From NCBI RefSeq assembly GCF_964204865.1, contig NC_135259.1, positions 19,974,974-20,038,973 of the forward strand: a DNA stretch of 64,000 nt. The letters run 5' to 3'. Positions 1 to 12,471 of this stretch are shown piece by piece (position 1 is the stretch's first letter; the number at the start of each line of letters is the position of its first letter). The notes beneath the pieces were generated by a model. The model was not told the origin of the DNA. It saw only the letters and a list, made by a program, of their open reading frames with translations, and did not search any database. Source of the stretch: Styela clava. Taxonomy: Eukaryota; Chordata; Ascidiacea; Stolidobranchia; Styelidae. The position numbers and the translations under genes are program-made.

Positions 1-187
1 TTTACAATTTCAATTTTGTTATGAAGTCAGTTCTCAGTATATCTCAACCAGGTTTGTTGTTTTTTAATCAGTAATTGTTTAAGTATTTTTACATCATTTA
101 ATACATCAGCGAGGGCAAAAACAATATATGGTATCGATAAATTACCTGCGTATTTTAAAAAATATTTAGAATTCATGGACACCCTGT
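1..187. repeat. GTGTCC-family MITE, right part, cut by window edge
   Basis: This is the right part of a roughly 210-bp non-autonomous element ending in GGACACCCTGTA. The interior matches the copies at 28170, 36740 and 46864: a stretch around TTATGAAGTCAGTTCTCA, then a loop with an ACAATATATGGTATCG block. The left terminus lies outside the window. Confidence 0.6.
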
Positions 188-293
188 ATCAAAAGATCTG
201 AGATAAATTTTTAATATTATTTACCTTTGTTCAAAATGCAGTAATGTCTATACAGAATTGATTATTTGCCAGAATTGTCTAATGATAATGTAC

Positions 294-523
294 GGTACTC
301 CCGAAGTATGTGAACCAAGAAGGCGGACATCGGAACGTAATATGTGTACCAGGTTAGGCAATAATTTCAGGTACAAATACTAGGGGAGTCACTTGGCTAG
401 CCACCGAACTTGTAATAGAACTAAAATAAGGGAAATTGGAATAAGATTATGGCCTAACCCTAAACTGGTACACATACTATGTTCAGGTGTCCGCCATCTA
501 GGTTCACATACTTCGGGAGTACC
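294..523. mobile_element. MITE family A, copy 1 (230 bp)
   Basis: Terminal inverted repeats begin GGTACTCCCGAAGTATGTG and the right end is the reverse complement. Flanks TAATGTAC and TAATGTGC form a 7/8 matching 8-bp target duplication. The interior is non-coding and carries CCTAACCC-type tracts. Family shared with 2608, 57476, 59286 and 60883. Confidence 0.85.
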
Positions 524-2607
524 TAATGTGCTTCCTTTACAATCAATTTTTTTTTAAATCTACTTTTTGTAATTGAGGTATCGATGTTTTCCATGTGTAA
601 ACTTGTTTAAAAATCAGGTCGTAATTTGCGAGCTCGTTACCTTGCATGGGCTTTTGTAATATTTGTATATAAATAAAGGTTGATTCATTAAACATCCATT
701 CATTCTGTTTTTAAAAATAGTGAAAGATTAGTTATTTTAAAATAATCACTTGTTTTCTCTAAAATTCTTGCTAAGGTCTTGCTTTGAGATATTATTAAAA
801 ATATTTTATTGAAATGATTATTGTTATTTTACTTGATTAAAAATGCAGCAATGTATTTATATATATATATATATATGTCTTGATGTATGTAATGTACAGG
901 GTTATTATGAAGTCTAACTTTGTAAAATAACTTTGATGTGCTTCATGTGTATTAAATGAAGCCAAAAACTTAAACACTGATTAAAATAAAAATGGTTAAA
1001 ATACGTCGGACTTTATAAACACCCTGTACGTTAATCATTTTATCTAATCATGCTGCAAAATCTTTTTAATATCAATCATAATGTTGTGTTGTAATCAAAA
1101 TTTTGAATAAATTTGCCCTATGGTGCCCCCCAGTGGTTTCCACCCAGTTTTCCGCACAGTCGAGGGGTTCCGCAAGTTTGTATTAAAATTCGACAAAGTC
1201 TATATTAAATGTTGTTGGATCTCCGTTCTAGGAAACCCTTATTCTTAGTTGTTTTAGCTGCTTATCTGTGGCCGGAGCTGCAGCAGGATGGAGTTTCTCA
1301 CGTGCGTTGTCTTCTCGTCAGTCATGTGCGTTTCATCGGATTGCTGTTACGTTTTACGGCAGCAGCGAAAAACGCGCCGAACGTTGAGAATTTTTCAATT
1401 TTGTTATCAATTTGTCGCCAACTAGTTCGACAATTAAAATTGGCTAGAACGCAGCCCTTAGTGGAAAAAATAGTCTCTCGAACAAGCTATTTTTCATCAT
1501 GATCATTCCTAAACTTGGGGATTTTAGTGAACATTATCCACCGTTCACGGAAGATGAGACGCACACAGTTCAAATGAACTGACATATCCTGTAACGCGGT
1601 CAGTGCACTCGTTATAGGTGCAATTTTGCGTGGATGGTAACGAATTGCTGGAGTGCGGCCCTCATGTATCAGCTGAGATCCTTTAAATTGTTTTAAATAT
1701 AATCTGAGAGGGAGAGATTTTATTCCACGAAACAGTGTTAAAAAAGGACAATAGTACAGATTTTTATGAAAATACATACACGGGTATAGTATATATAATA
1801 ATTGCGTTTCACTGGCACCTCGTGAAAAGCAAAAAAAAAGTGTTTCGCCTCAAATTGTCGTTTTACATTTTTTTGATTGGCCTATTTTGTTATGGTAACA
1901 AATATACTCAATTGTTCCTAAGGTTCCTCAAGTCTCTGGATTGGTTTATCCAGATTTCAGATAATCATTTCGTTCGTAGTGCGTGAAATATAGCAACGAC
2001 ACAATTAATTAAAGAAAGAAAGTAATAAATAGTAATATTAGATCAATTGAAAATAAAAGATGTACAATACTGACGCGGGGTCGCGTAACACTACCAAAGT
2101 CGAATCCAGATTGTCAGCGGCCCCTTGTTTGCTGAGTCGATAAGCAGATAATGTTAAAACATCAATAATAAGAATTAGATTGTATTAACATACGAACCGA
2201 ATGAATCCAATTAGGAAAATATAAATTAAAATATCACTGTTTATTGAGGTTCCGCTACACAAGACGGTCGAAATTCCCTGCTCTGACGTCTTAATTTAAA
2301 GAAGGGTATGGAGAACTCAATGCATCGTTTTAGATAAGATTAGAAAGTAGATTCCAAATTGTGAAATTGTAATTTGTTTAAGTTACGTATTTGAACCTTG
2401 GGTTTCGCTGCATGAAAACCAACTTTGGTTTCCCACGACTTCCCTTCCCCAATAAATCTGTGTAATTATCAATTTCTCGTAATTTGTGTTCGATTAATTT
2501 TTTCTTCACTAGTTGTAAAAAATAAACTTGACTTGACTAAAGTGACAAGCTTCTTAATTTAGGTTTTTGTTCACTAAAGCTTTGCAAAATTGTAATAAAT
2601 TTTTTTT
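524..2607. other. No gene recognised; AT-rich repeat-derived DNA
   Basis: The stretch holds a (TA)n tract near 856-877, a GTGTCC-type MITE at 895-1028 and a hAT-like terminus with GGGGTTCCGC near 1130-1175. The 97-codon open frame at 1209-1502 has no recognisable motif. AATAAA signals near 2450 and 2521 could mark a retroelement or transcript end, but nothing upstream supports a gene. Confidence 0.5.
895..1028. mobile_element. GTGTCC-type MITE, divergent short copy
   Basis: The left end is ACAGGGTTATTATGAAGTC and the right end is GGACTTTATAAACACCCTGT. These are imperfect inverted repeats of the family seen at 28170, 36740 and 46864. The middle retains the ATTAAATGAAG and AAACTTAAACACTGATTAAA motifs. 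Non-coding. Confidence 0.6.
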
Positions 2608-2841
2608 GGGGCTCCCGAAGTATGCGAACCAAGATGGCGGACATCGGAATGTAACATGTGTACTAGGTTAGGGTTAGGCCAAAATTTTAGGTATGAATAC
2701 TACGGGAGGCTCTTGGCTAGTCTTCGAACTGATAATAGGACTAAAATAAGGAAAATTGGAAAAAATTATCGCCTAACCCTAACCTGTTACCCATACGTTG
2801 TCAGGTGTCCGCCATCTTGGTTCGCATACTTCGGGAGCCCC
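2608..2841. mobile_element. MITE family A, copy 2 (234 bp)
   Basis: Termini are GGGGCTCCCGAAG and CTTCGGGAGCCCC. It is flanked by TTTTTTTT on each side (8 bp, low complexity). The interior keeps the AAGATGGCGGACA subterminal block at the left and its complement at the right. Non-coding. Confidence 0.85.
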
Positions 2842-3582
2842 TTTTTTTTCTTTCTATGATGGTCAAAATCAATGTTTCCCAAGCTATGGATCGCGACCCC
2901 GAACAGAGTCGTCTGAAATTTCCTTTGGTCGCTCGTTTTTCCAAAAAATCCTATAAGTTACTGATTTTATTTCTAATAATTTTTTATTTGATATTGGAGC
3001 GTTGCTTGAGCATATAATCGTAATGATGTAACGGATTCAGTCTTGAGTATACAAAAAATCTGGAGTAATCTAAATATTGAGTTGAACTATTAAAAATGAG
3101 ATATGTGATAAATTGGATATTTAGGTTGTCTTTTGGATACTTAGATTGTCTTTTGGATCATTCATCATAAAACATTATGAAAGGTAGGGCGAATATCATG
3201 TCGCTATGGACCTCGAAGTAGCGACACTTACAACGCTGATTTCGATCGACACGTAAAATTTTGCGGATGCAGATGCTTTCAACGACGATTATTAATTAAT
3301 ATTATTTCCAAGGTGGCAGAAAACGAGGCACCGAAACAATTTAGAAAATATACGTATAGGACAATTTTGAAAAACATTACGCGATGTTACGCTCGAAAAA
3401 TACCATATATTATGTTCGCTGATGGTTAGAATTGGAGGGCTTCTCGGGGTCAGTTAACGTGTGTCAATTTGTCCCTTTTCACCGGTCGACATCTAATAGT
3501 TTACATTCGCATTTGCGCGCTTGCGCGGGCGGACTTTTAGCTCTCTAATATCAAAGTGACTATAAACCAAGTGAGGACATGT
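2842..3582. other. No gene recognised
   Basis: AT-rich sequence without an exon-like frame. A 19-bp direct repeat, TTTAGGTTGTCTTTTGGAT with one change, occurs near 3120-3160. A short GC-rich patch lies at 3515-3535. Nothing else stands out. Confidence 0.5.
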
Positions 3583-3590
3583 ATTGGTAA

Positions 3591-5595
3591 TAGGGATGGG
3601 ACGAGTCCGGCATTACAGAGATTCGACGAATACGAGTAATTAGGGCTGTCCAAAATCGAATATTTTTTTGATTCGAATCGAACCGGATATTTTTCTCGAA
3701 TCGAACCGAATAATCGAATATTATTACGCAATCCTAAATTTGTTTCTAATGTACAATAAAAACTTCCTATTTAATATTGTGACAACGTATATGCAGTTAT
3801 TTCTAAATTATTGCAAATATTTTGCGTAACTATGTTTCCAGAGTTATAAAAGGAGATCAGAAGCCTCCTTGAACTGGTCAAAAAATTAGGGTTTCGAAAA
3901 CTATTAAGTTTTAAGAGTTGGAAATTGTACAGAATCTTTTAATGCCTGTAGTTGCTATTTTAATCCTATTATCATTAATATTATTAACTCAATTTTTTTG
4001 TGTAATTTTCAGTAAAATGATAAACAACTATTAATATAGATATAACTGTTGCCCAAAAAATTCAAAATTGCATTTCGGGAACTCACAAATTCAGAGCTAG
4101 TTTGATGACCATATTGTTGCTGTACAACAGCCATCCACTCACAATAGTGCAACTATTCGTCACAGTAATAAATGGATAAAACAAAGTATTGCCATCAGAA
4201 GAAATTACAAATTCTATTGGAAAAGGGTATTGGACCTCCAAAACGTGTTTCAGTCCTGTACCATGTTCATATGATTACTGACTCAGCAGCAACAAATCGA
4301 TTCTATTTTTAGAACTGGCGTTTTTGCTGACACAAAATTTGCCTTTTTCTCCTGGTCTTCTCTCAAAAAACGTCATCTTTAAATCATAGTTACCGATAAA
4401 TTTTCATTTATGACCATGCATGAAATGGATAATTACATGTCACCGGGCAATAGGAGAGATCTTTTTACAGCAAAGAAAGCGATAGAAACGTGTTTGCTTG
4501 CCTGGTGAAAAACGCCGTGCAATATTGTGTTGGCCGTGTACTAAATTTTAGCGATTCGTAAATTGGCCGAGAAACGCTTCGAATAATTTGCGATTGGATT
4601 CGATTTCGAATATTCGGTTCGCTTGGACAGCCCTACGAGTGATAGGCCATGGACTGGAATCGAATCCTCCGAGTCCGTGACGTCACAATGTAAAAGTAGA
4701 AAACACGTTTTTGACCATACTACAGCATCGCGCGCTCACAAACATACGCCGTAGCTCATATTTTTTCCCTAATGGTTCCGCCGATAGCTGTTGAATCAAT
4801 TTGAAAATATATTTTTCTTCTTTTTTGGCTGCCATAATACAAACGTAAACGTGGGTCAATGTGCGCCTTGGCTGTGAACTGGATTACCAGCCCACCACCT
4901 TGCGTCAATTCTGGGCGGCTATTTAGAAGTTCTTACATGTGAATATGAAAAATAAAAAGCTTTTGACTACAATGCTTTCCCATAATTCCAGATATTTCTA
5001 GCCTTAAATTTACTATGTTGCGTGCGCAAATGGTAGAGAGATGCCACTCGTCGTCAATACAATGCTTGCAATTTAGTAGTTCATGTGAACGTTCTAAAGC
5101 GCTCCATCCTTTCCGTTGCTCCCTTTTTAAAGAGAGGATTTCACGTAATAAACCCGATTTAAAAGAGGTATTGATGAGATTCCCCCTTGGGTTGATCCTG
5201 CGCATGTTTCATATTTATTTACGCAAATCGAAAACGCATATTTTATTGTGTACCACATGTATACCAAAAAGGATATATAGTACAGTAGTTTGAAGGCGAC
5301 TGGCGCATCATTGTTATAAGCTATCAATAGTTTTTAACTTGCGTTATATTATCTGTCGTCGTTTTCATTAGGAGTGTTTATAATACACACGAGTGATATT
5401 GTTACAAATCTACTTCAACTAGTTAAGGTATGTAGTTAGATTTATAGGAGTAAAAGTACAAACATAGGCGTAAATTAGTAAAAACAGAATTAATTATAGA
5501 CTCGGTGAAAACGACGTGGACTCGAAATCGAATCCGAGTCAAAAAAATGCCTGGATTCGAATCCGAGTCCGGATCCGAAACTCGGCCCATCCCTA
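3591..5595. mobile_element. hAT-like element, outer member of a nest
   Basis: Termini are TAGGGATGGGACGAGTC and CTCGGCCCATCCCTA. It is flanked by a perfect 8-bp target duplication ATTGGTAA (3583-3590 and 5596-5603). It is interrupted by a second element at 3641-4635, so the original insertion was about 1.0 kb. No transposase motif was seen in the interior, so it is probably non-autonomous. Confidence 0.85.
3641..4635. mobile_element. hAT-like element nested in the 3591-5595 element
   Basis: Termini are TAGGGCTGTCCAAAATCGAA and, at the right, CGGTTCGCTTGGACAGCCCTA. Flanks CGAGTAAT and CGAGTGAT give a 7/8 target duplication. At 995 bp it has no long open frame. It must have landed after the outer element. 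Confidence 0.85.
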
Positions 5596-5603
5596 ATTGG
5601 TAA

Positions 5604-8600
5604 CGTTATAAGCGCTCGTTTGACGTCACACCAGCCCTTTTGTGTCCAAAATTCTATCGTTGTATGATCTAGCCTACTAGGTGATTTAAACCTGCGATCG
5701 TTAAACAGCTAATTAAAAAAAACGATGCTCAATAATTCCGACCAAACTTTCGCAGCGGCAAAACGAATGAACAATCTTCTGAAAATTTAATTATCTGCAG
5801 AGGTTTCTCAGATAACTCGGCTCGGCGGTATGGTCAGCATATACGAAGTTAAGGTTAAAGTCATCCAACTTCACTTGATAAATCAACAACCCAATAACAC
5901 CAAAATATTAAACAAAAAGATACACATTTTATTATTAAATTATTATAAATTTCCTGCTGTAAGTATCGCTACTTGCACAGAACCTATTTTAACAAACTGA
6001 CAGAACTACAATACAAATTATACTACAGAAACTTACATGCGGTACATGTCATGATATTGAAATATGCGTATCGCAAAATTTCAACAAGGTGCACATTGCC
6101 AAAATAATATCCAAAAAAATATACTACATGCATGGAATGAAGGATAACAGAGTATATCTAGTTTACAAGAACATTTAATAATCTGGATTGTATAAAATAA
6201 TATATTATCTATCTGAATTGAGCTCTTGCCGCAGGTCTACCAGCATAACGTTTTTCAATAATTTTATTTGTCTCCTCTTTTGCGTGAATGTTTAACCTTA
6301 AATTGAGAAAACGTTTCAAAATTTTAAAAGCGATATTGTGTCAAGATGGGAAATTATATTTCAAGCAACGTTATCTGTCAGAAAAGTAACAGTCGAACAT
6401 ATATTATGAAAGGCATTAATATTTGCGCGAAATATAGTTTATACCTCGCGCAAAAATACGATTGCTTTTTTGGATAGGTGGCATAAATATTGGGTGAGAC
6501 TATCGATTTTCAAAATTTATCAGGTGTGTAAGACCTAAAAAGAGTTAGCAACGATTGTGGGCATTCATCAGGATTGACATTTTCCATAGAAACAAACAAA
6601 CAATTTAAACCCTTTGTCTTTATAGGGTTCCCCCAGAAACATCAAGGCTTATTTTTCACTGTTGGATATCGATAAAATTACAATTAAGTTTTATCAACGA
6701 AAACGTAGAAGACTAGATCACCTAAATATTTTAGATTTTCGACGCAAAAGAATCGAAATATCCTGCCAATAAAAAGTTGATAAGAGCTGCAACACCAGTC
6801 GCGGCGGCTGGTTTTTAAATTTTGTATCTTATAATGTACATGCTTCGATGAAATTCATTAGGCCGCACAATGTGCTAGCCATGAAATCGTTTACATTCTA
6901 TAATTTTTGGAGCAACTGTTGCAACAGTTCGTTAAATTAAGAAACATTTTTCCGAGAAAATTCATTTCATCAGCTTCTGGAATGATTAATGAAAAACGCA
7001 GGCTTTAAACTTTCGGCATGGTGTGAACAGGTATCATAATACGACGTTTCATACTTGCGAAGGAAAGCGATATGTGTTTTTCATACGGAACGTTGCTACG
7101 TTGCGACGTAATTGCGTAACGAAGTAATTAGGGAACGTTGTTGTTTAACTCAAGTTGGCGCAGTGGACATTTCAAGAATTGGAGAACATTGAATGAAATA
7201 ACTTATACAATTTTACTGGTGCACGACAAATTATATCTAATGTCGAATGCTATTCTTAACCTATGCAAATGTGTCGATGTCATATTAGATTAAAACAAGC
7301 AAATCGAAGTTTTTGTTATTTAATTTGAAAGCTTTTCAAAAAAATTTCACGCTTTTCAATTTTGCCGATTTTTGTATGATAATCGCAACATTTTATCTCC
7401 ATCTAATAATTATAATTATTCTCCTAGATTGTCTTTCAAACAATATAAAACCTATCTGCATATAATATAAGGTTCGTGAGATATGAGGTTTCAAAGTTGC
7501 TTAACTCACACGGGATGATAAGATAACTATCGCAACTTTCACGAAACCGCACGATAGGGTAAAAATGCAAAACAGTAAAAAATCTTTGAACATATTGACG
7601 AACGAGACCTTCTGACGAAGCTAAAACAAACCGACGCTGCCGCGTTCCCTCCGATTCGTTGGACACAAAATTACGTCCGATATGCATCATTGCACTCGGT
7701 GTCTCCATTTGGTTTATAGTCACTTTGTCTCAATGACATTAAACAACATGATGCGCAACTCCGGCATTTTTGGCCGAAGATCGTATCCGATAGCAGGCTC
7801 CAATGCACATACTTGACGAGACGAAAACGAGCGGATGTGTGCTGCTTCCAAGGCATAGCACGAATGGTGTTCGTGCCTGCTTTGACAGTTGTTGTGGTTT
7901 TTAATGATATTTGGAAAATTGAAGGTAAAAAGAAATCGGAAGAAAGTAAGGTAAATACTATTGTTGCATATCACACCCGGGCATCGCACTGTTAAGTACA
8001 TGTGGGAAAGCCAGCTTTTGTCAAATACTACGAAGTTATTAATTCAGTACGGTACGTAGTTGCCCATTTGCCGAAATTGCATATTTACTTACCCCTTATG
8101 GTTTCAAATAGTTCATGCACCTCCATTTAGATTTTTTTAATCAGTGAGGATATATACTCATTGCTGATTGCTGTTCATTGTAACATACTATTGCGCATTC
8201 ACTTTTATTTGCGTATTGAATCAAAGTGTTAACAAGTTCACCTAACATGTCACTCATGCCGGTCTATATTGTATAGTCTGATCTCTCAAGTATTTGGAGC
8301 CACGAATGCTTGTAATTTTCTGACCAAACCCTTTTATTAGTTGGTTTATATACCAAATTCAGTAAAACATTTTTTACATAAAACATGGGATATTGTATTT
8401 ATTAGCTTTTCCATTCTAAATCATATAGACTGCTTTATTTATTCTTAACGAAAATTAATAAATCTCCTCTCTTTCTTTAGATGTGAAAGTTGTGGACAAA
8501 CCTGTCTAAGCATTGTGAGACTCCTGCAGCACAAGAGGCAATAGCAAATATAGTAAGTATATCAATCAAGAAATTAAGCCGACATAAAGCAAAACTTTCA

Positions 8601-9061
8601 ACTATTCGTTTAATCTCAATTTCCTATTATTTATTCACAGGACGACTATAGCAGAAGGGGAGATATCAAAAGTCTGGCGACATATCAGTGACAGTGTGAT
8701 TCCAAGAAATATAATTAGAATACTCCATAAATGTTTGCAATAGAAGAACAACCTATGGAGGCATTCAAAGAAATTTGACCCTTCGGTAAAGTTGTGTATA
8801 TAGCCCCTACATCCTGCAGGGCTTGAGGGAAATAACTAAAAATTCCAAAGCGTAAGATTACATAAGCGGTCTTATTTGTAAAAAGTCACAAAACATGCCA
8901 GACATACTTAAAACAGCTTTGAAAAATGAGGATTACGGGTCACTGACTACACCTGTGTAATATTTGGTTCATCAACTTTTGGTAGTACTATAGAAGAAAT
9001 TCAGGAAAGGGTATAATCATGATTTATGATAAAATACTGTTATATACTTTGGACAGCTTCA
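5604..9061. other. No gene confirmed; possible decayed or unidentified exons
   Basis: Mostly AT-rich sequence. Two exon-like pieces on the minus strand (6209-6296 and 8093-8126) and two on the plus strand (8481-8552 and from 8641) have good splice signals. No protein could be assembled or recognised. A block near 7690-7850 shares words with 11330-11450 (for example ATGTTGTTTAATGTCATTG), so part of this is repetitive. Confidence 0.4.
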
Positions 9062-9069
9062 ATCTAGAC

Positions 9070-10139
9070 CAGGGATGTCAAACTCGCGGCCCCAGAGAAC
9101 TTCCAGTGCGGCCCTCGAACGCTTAACAATAATTGTAATAGTATTTTGGAAGTTTTTTTTTATCTAAATGTAATAGATTTTTCAAACCTTTCAAAGTGAA
9201 ATTGAATATTCACACAGAAAACAATTTACTGAAAGAAGTTTTGAAAAATTAATTTTTTTTGTTAACATCAAGCTAGCGAAAGAATACTTAAATAAAACAT
9301 TTGAGTGATTAAATTAAACGCAAAGTACATGAAGAAGGTGGCATTTTCAAAGAAAATGGGAGTTGCAATATTTCTGCATTTCACAAAATTCTGAAGCACA
9401 TTGTGTCATATTAATTTCTCATATTTCCATCAGTACAATGAAAAAACACAATAAGCTCAGCAGTCAATATGACAAATTCGAAGACCAACTTCGAACAGAA
9501 AATTTCCATGTGCTTGTATATTAATATAATTATATAACGACTCAATAGCAATAATAATTCAAGCAATCCTATGCCATGCAATGTGGCGCGAAATGTCTTG
9601 TCGAAAAAATCTGTCATTTGTTTTTTTACTGATCTATACATGAAATGATAAAAGTAATTTTTTTGCATTACTGGAATTAATTAAACATTCGCAAAGATCC
9701 AGATTAACCCATGATCATGTGACCTCGTTAGTTAGAGTTAGTACTATAAAATCATTTCAGTCTGGCCTTAGTATGCTGGTGACACAAAAATGATGCCAAA
9801 CGTCAGGACAAATGTAATTAAAAACATTGAGTTTATACTATAGTATTTTTGTTAATTTTAGGTTCATATATTCAGATTAAGTCATTTTAGTGTATGTATT
9901 ATTTATTCCTTAACCAAAGCTTGTTCAAAAATGATTTTGATGGTTGTACATGGAATTTTATGATTTATTGTAATAAATACAATAACTTGCAATAATAGTG
10001 GAATGCAAATATTAATATGTAATTGCATTTGAAATTAAAGAAAATAATAAAACCTAATCCAATTGTTTAATTGCATCACAATATATGTCACAAACTAAAA
10101 CTATCTGAAAAAGACACCACTGACAGTTTGACACCACTG
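9070..10139. mobile_element. hAT-like element, 1.07 kb, non-coding
   Basis: The left end is CAGGGATGTCAAACTCGCGG and the right end is GACAGTTTGACACCACTG, an imperfect inverted pair of the common hAT CAGGG...TCAAAC type. Flanks ATCTAGAC and ATCTATTC match at 6/8 positions. No transposase remains; the interior is AT-rich. Confidence 0.65.
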
Positions 10140-10147
10140 ATCTATTC

Positions 10148-11595
10148 TAGACGATTCAAGCATTGCTTTGGGAAATATTATCACTTCAATTAAATTGAAA
10201 AAAATCTCGCTATATTAAATACAAAATCGTTGCTATCATAAAGGTAAACCAATTCAGCCACTCGGAATATATTGGCCTTCACAAAGCAATGGAGGCAAAA
10301 TTGAGAGTTCATGAGCTATGAAATTTTGTTCTCTTCTTTGTCTTGAACTTTTCATACTCCTCAGCCTCTATTAATTTTTTTTAATTTTAATTACCATGTG
10401 ATGGTCATACATATCTTTAACTTGTATTTTCTGTCATAATGTATTATCTCAATGTGTCAAACTATTGATTAGTGTGCATATTTTGCTTCCAGATGACATA
10501 AATGTCTTGTTTATTACATCAGCTTGGAGTATTGACAAGAAAGAGGTGCCAGTAAATTACGTAATTTTTTTTTAACTCTTTGTTATGATCAGCATTCACA
10601 ATTAATAGGAATTATAAACAGCCAACAATCAATGAGAATTATATGCCAAATCCCTCAGAATAAATTTGTCTTCTAAAATCGGAGGAAGGCAAAACATATA
10701 GGTAGTTTCTATTCACACAAGTCTTTCAAGAAGACTTGCTCGAGAGAAACTAAATGAGTATCGTCAGGTGATCGGTAAGGCTGCAAGTTGAATCAGCCCT
10801 GCAACCTCCTGCATAGAAGATAATATTAATTAATGGACTATGATCTAAATTCCTAAATTTAGACACAAACCTATCTACGAGGCATTATGTACCAGCAATG
10901 TTACCTACGATTAACTGAATATGTAATATGTCTAATAAATTCACCTACTAAAGCAAGTTCGATAAGTGCAAACTTTGTGTTATGGAATTGTATCACAGCA
11001 CCGTTAAGAGAAGTAAAAACAGTTTTACTGTTTTGTATGACACCCTCTTTAAATGAAATTTCAATGTTTAAGCGCAAACATTAAAATTACTAACTTTGTC
11101 ATTATCTGCAAAATGTTCCACACAAATCTTTACGCTATCGCATTTGTAATCTTCTCTGATAAAAAAACGTCTATGATGTCTAGAATTACTCTTTACAGCT
11201 TGTCTGCCATTCCAGCTTCCCAAGTGAGCAAAACTTCTTAGATATAGAGATTATTTTCTTTCGTTACAGGCGCAAAAAGGGCAGGTACTACAAGTAAAGA
11301 AGACGCCGAGTAGCAAAAGCGATTGGAAAACGATCGCGAAATGCGACGAGAAATATGTGCATTGGAGCGTATCATGAAATACAATCTTTCGCATGTAGTC
11401 TTATGGAGTGACGTCAGAGTTGCCTATCATGTTGTTTAATGTCATTGCTTTGTCTAATACTAAGTCAAGATCGATGACCCAAAACATGCGAATCTCACGC
11501 GGGATCCGTGACGGGCAACAGTGAATCTGAATCAGCGCAAAACAGAAACTTTTGTAAAAACAAAGTTTTGCCAACCTCCATCGCATATGAGCCGA
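10148..11595. other. No gene recognised
   Basis: AT-rich DNA with only short chance frames. A strong 3' splice-like tract (TTTTCTTTCGTTACAG) ends at 11270. The frame after it stays open for about 35 codons but matches nothing I know and shares words with 7690-7850, so it may belong to a repeat. Confidence 0.4.
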
Positions 11596-11958
11596 AGGAT
11601 AGGATAGGATAGGATAGGATTTACATATTTATCCCGGGGGAGAGGAAAGCCGATAAGACGGCTTATCCATATGGCGAACCACGGCCTCTCGTCCGGTTAC
11701 CATTCCAAGTCGGGTATGGGATTAGTTTTTTACTGTATTGTTTGTTTTCGGAAGCATGGACTTGGTGGTGGAGGAAGCCGTAACCGACCAGCGGTTACGT
11801 GAACCACCCAACGACGGCGAGGAGTCCAGCAATCCTCTCGCACATAACCAACCCTTCATGGGATTCGAACCTGCGAACCCACGCAGAGTAATTAGAGGTG
11901 CGGTGGCGAGCGTATTCCTAACGCTTAGCCCGTTGAGCCACACCGCCGCGCCAGGAGG
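11596..11958 (-). mobile_element. tRNA-derived SINE with (ATCCT)n tail
   Basis: Read on the minus strand, the head (about 11958-11860) resembles a tRNA. It has an A-box-like TGGCTCAACGGGC and a perfect B box GGTTCGAATCCC. A non-tRNA body follows, and the 3' end is five ATCCT units (plus-strand AGGAT, 11596-11620). This order is the standard pol III SINE layout. Related copies or fragments lie at 11972-12065, 23702-24275 and 54213-54275. Confidence 0.8.
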
Positions 11959-11971
11959 ATAGAATTTAAAC

Positions 11972-12065
11972 ATATACTTATCCACGGAAAGAAAAACGAC
12001 GATAAGACGGCTTAATCAAATGGCTAACCACGGCCTCTCGTCCGGTTACCAGTCCATGTCGTGTA
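11972..12065 (-). mobile_element. SINE fragment (3' body only)
   Basis: It repeats the body block of the neighbouring SINE: GATAAGACGGCTTA, then CACGGCCTCTCGTCCGGTTA. The tRNA-like head is missing. It may be a second, truncated insertion or a broken duplicate. Confidence 0.65.
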
Positions 12066-12397
12066 TGAGATTTGTAGACGAAGTATTTATTTGAAACTCA
12101 TGGACCTGATCCCTAGAACCAGAGAATTTTTTTTCGGAACTCGCAGTTCAATTTATCAAACCACACATTTGTTATTTCTAATCAGAGTCGATTGTCAGTT
12201 ATAATTACTCGTTGCTTGTTTTATCTGAAGAAGTTAAACTATGCTCTAACGAAAGCTCATAAATAAACTTACAATTTCGTGGAAAGAGAATATGTTATTC
12301 ATGCGTGTAATAATTACTCAGCAAATAGCGTTGCTTATAAAGTAAATACGGTTTACCATTTTTTTTTATAAATATTCGGTGCCGTTGTGTTTCCGTA

Positions 12398-12403
12398 GTC
12401 TCT

Positions 12404-12464
<61 letters not shown>

Positions 12465-12471
12465 AGGGACG
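12398..12471 (+). tRNA. tRNA-Asn (GTT), array gene 1
   Basis: A 74-nt cloverleaf whose arms all pair, with anticodon GTT at 12432-12434 and no intron. The internal A box is TGGCGCAATCGG. The B box is GGTTCAAGCCC, one base off the GGTTCGAGCCC of most neighbours but still within consensus. CCA is not encoded, as expected in eukaryotes. A TTTT terminator lies at 12478-12481. The 5' flank is class I: a 190-270 bp block shared with genes 2, 4, 7 and 11. Confidence 0.97.

Noticed and set aside
2656-2780. Telomere-like GGTTAGGGTTAGG tracts
   Set aside because: They recur at the same internal position in MITE families A and C (for example 57533 and 60941), so they belong to the transposons and are not interstitial telomeres.
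11860-11958. A possible minus-strand tRNA gene
   Set aside because: A and B boxes are present but arms do not form a full cloverleaf, and the unit continues into a SINE body with a tail.
11722-11985. Open frames of 74-87 codons on both strands
   Set aside because: They lie wholly inside the tRNA-derived SINE and have no protein features.
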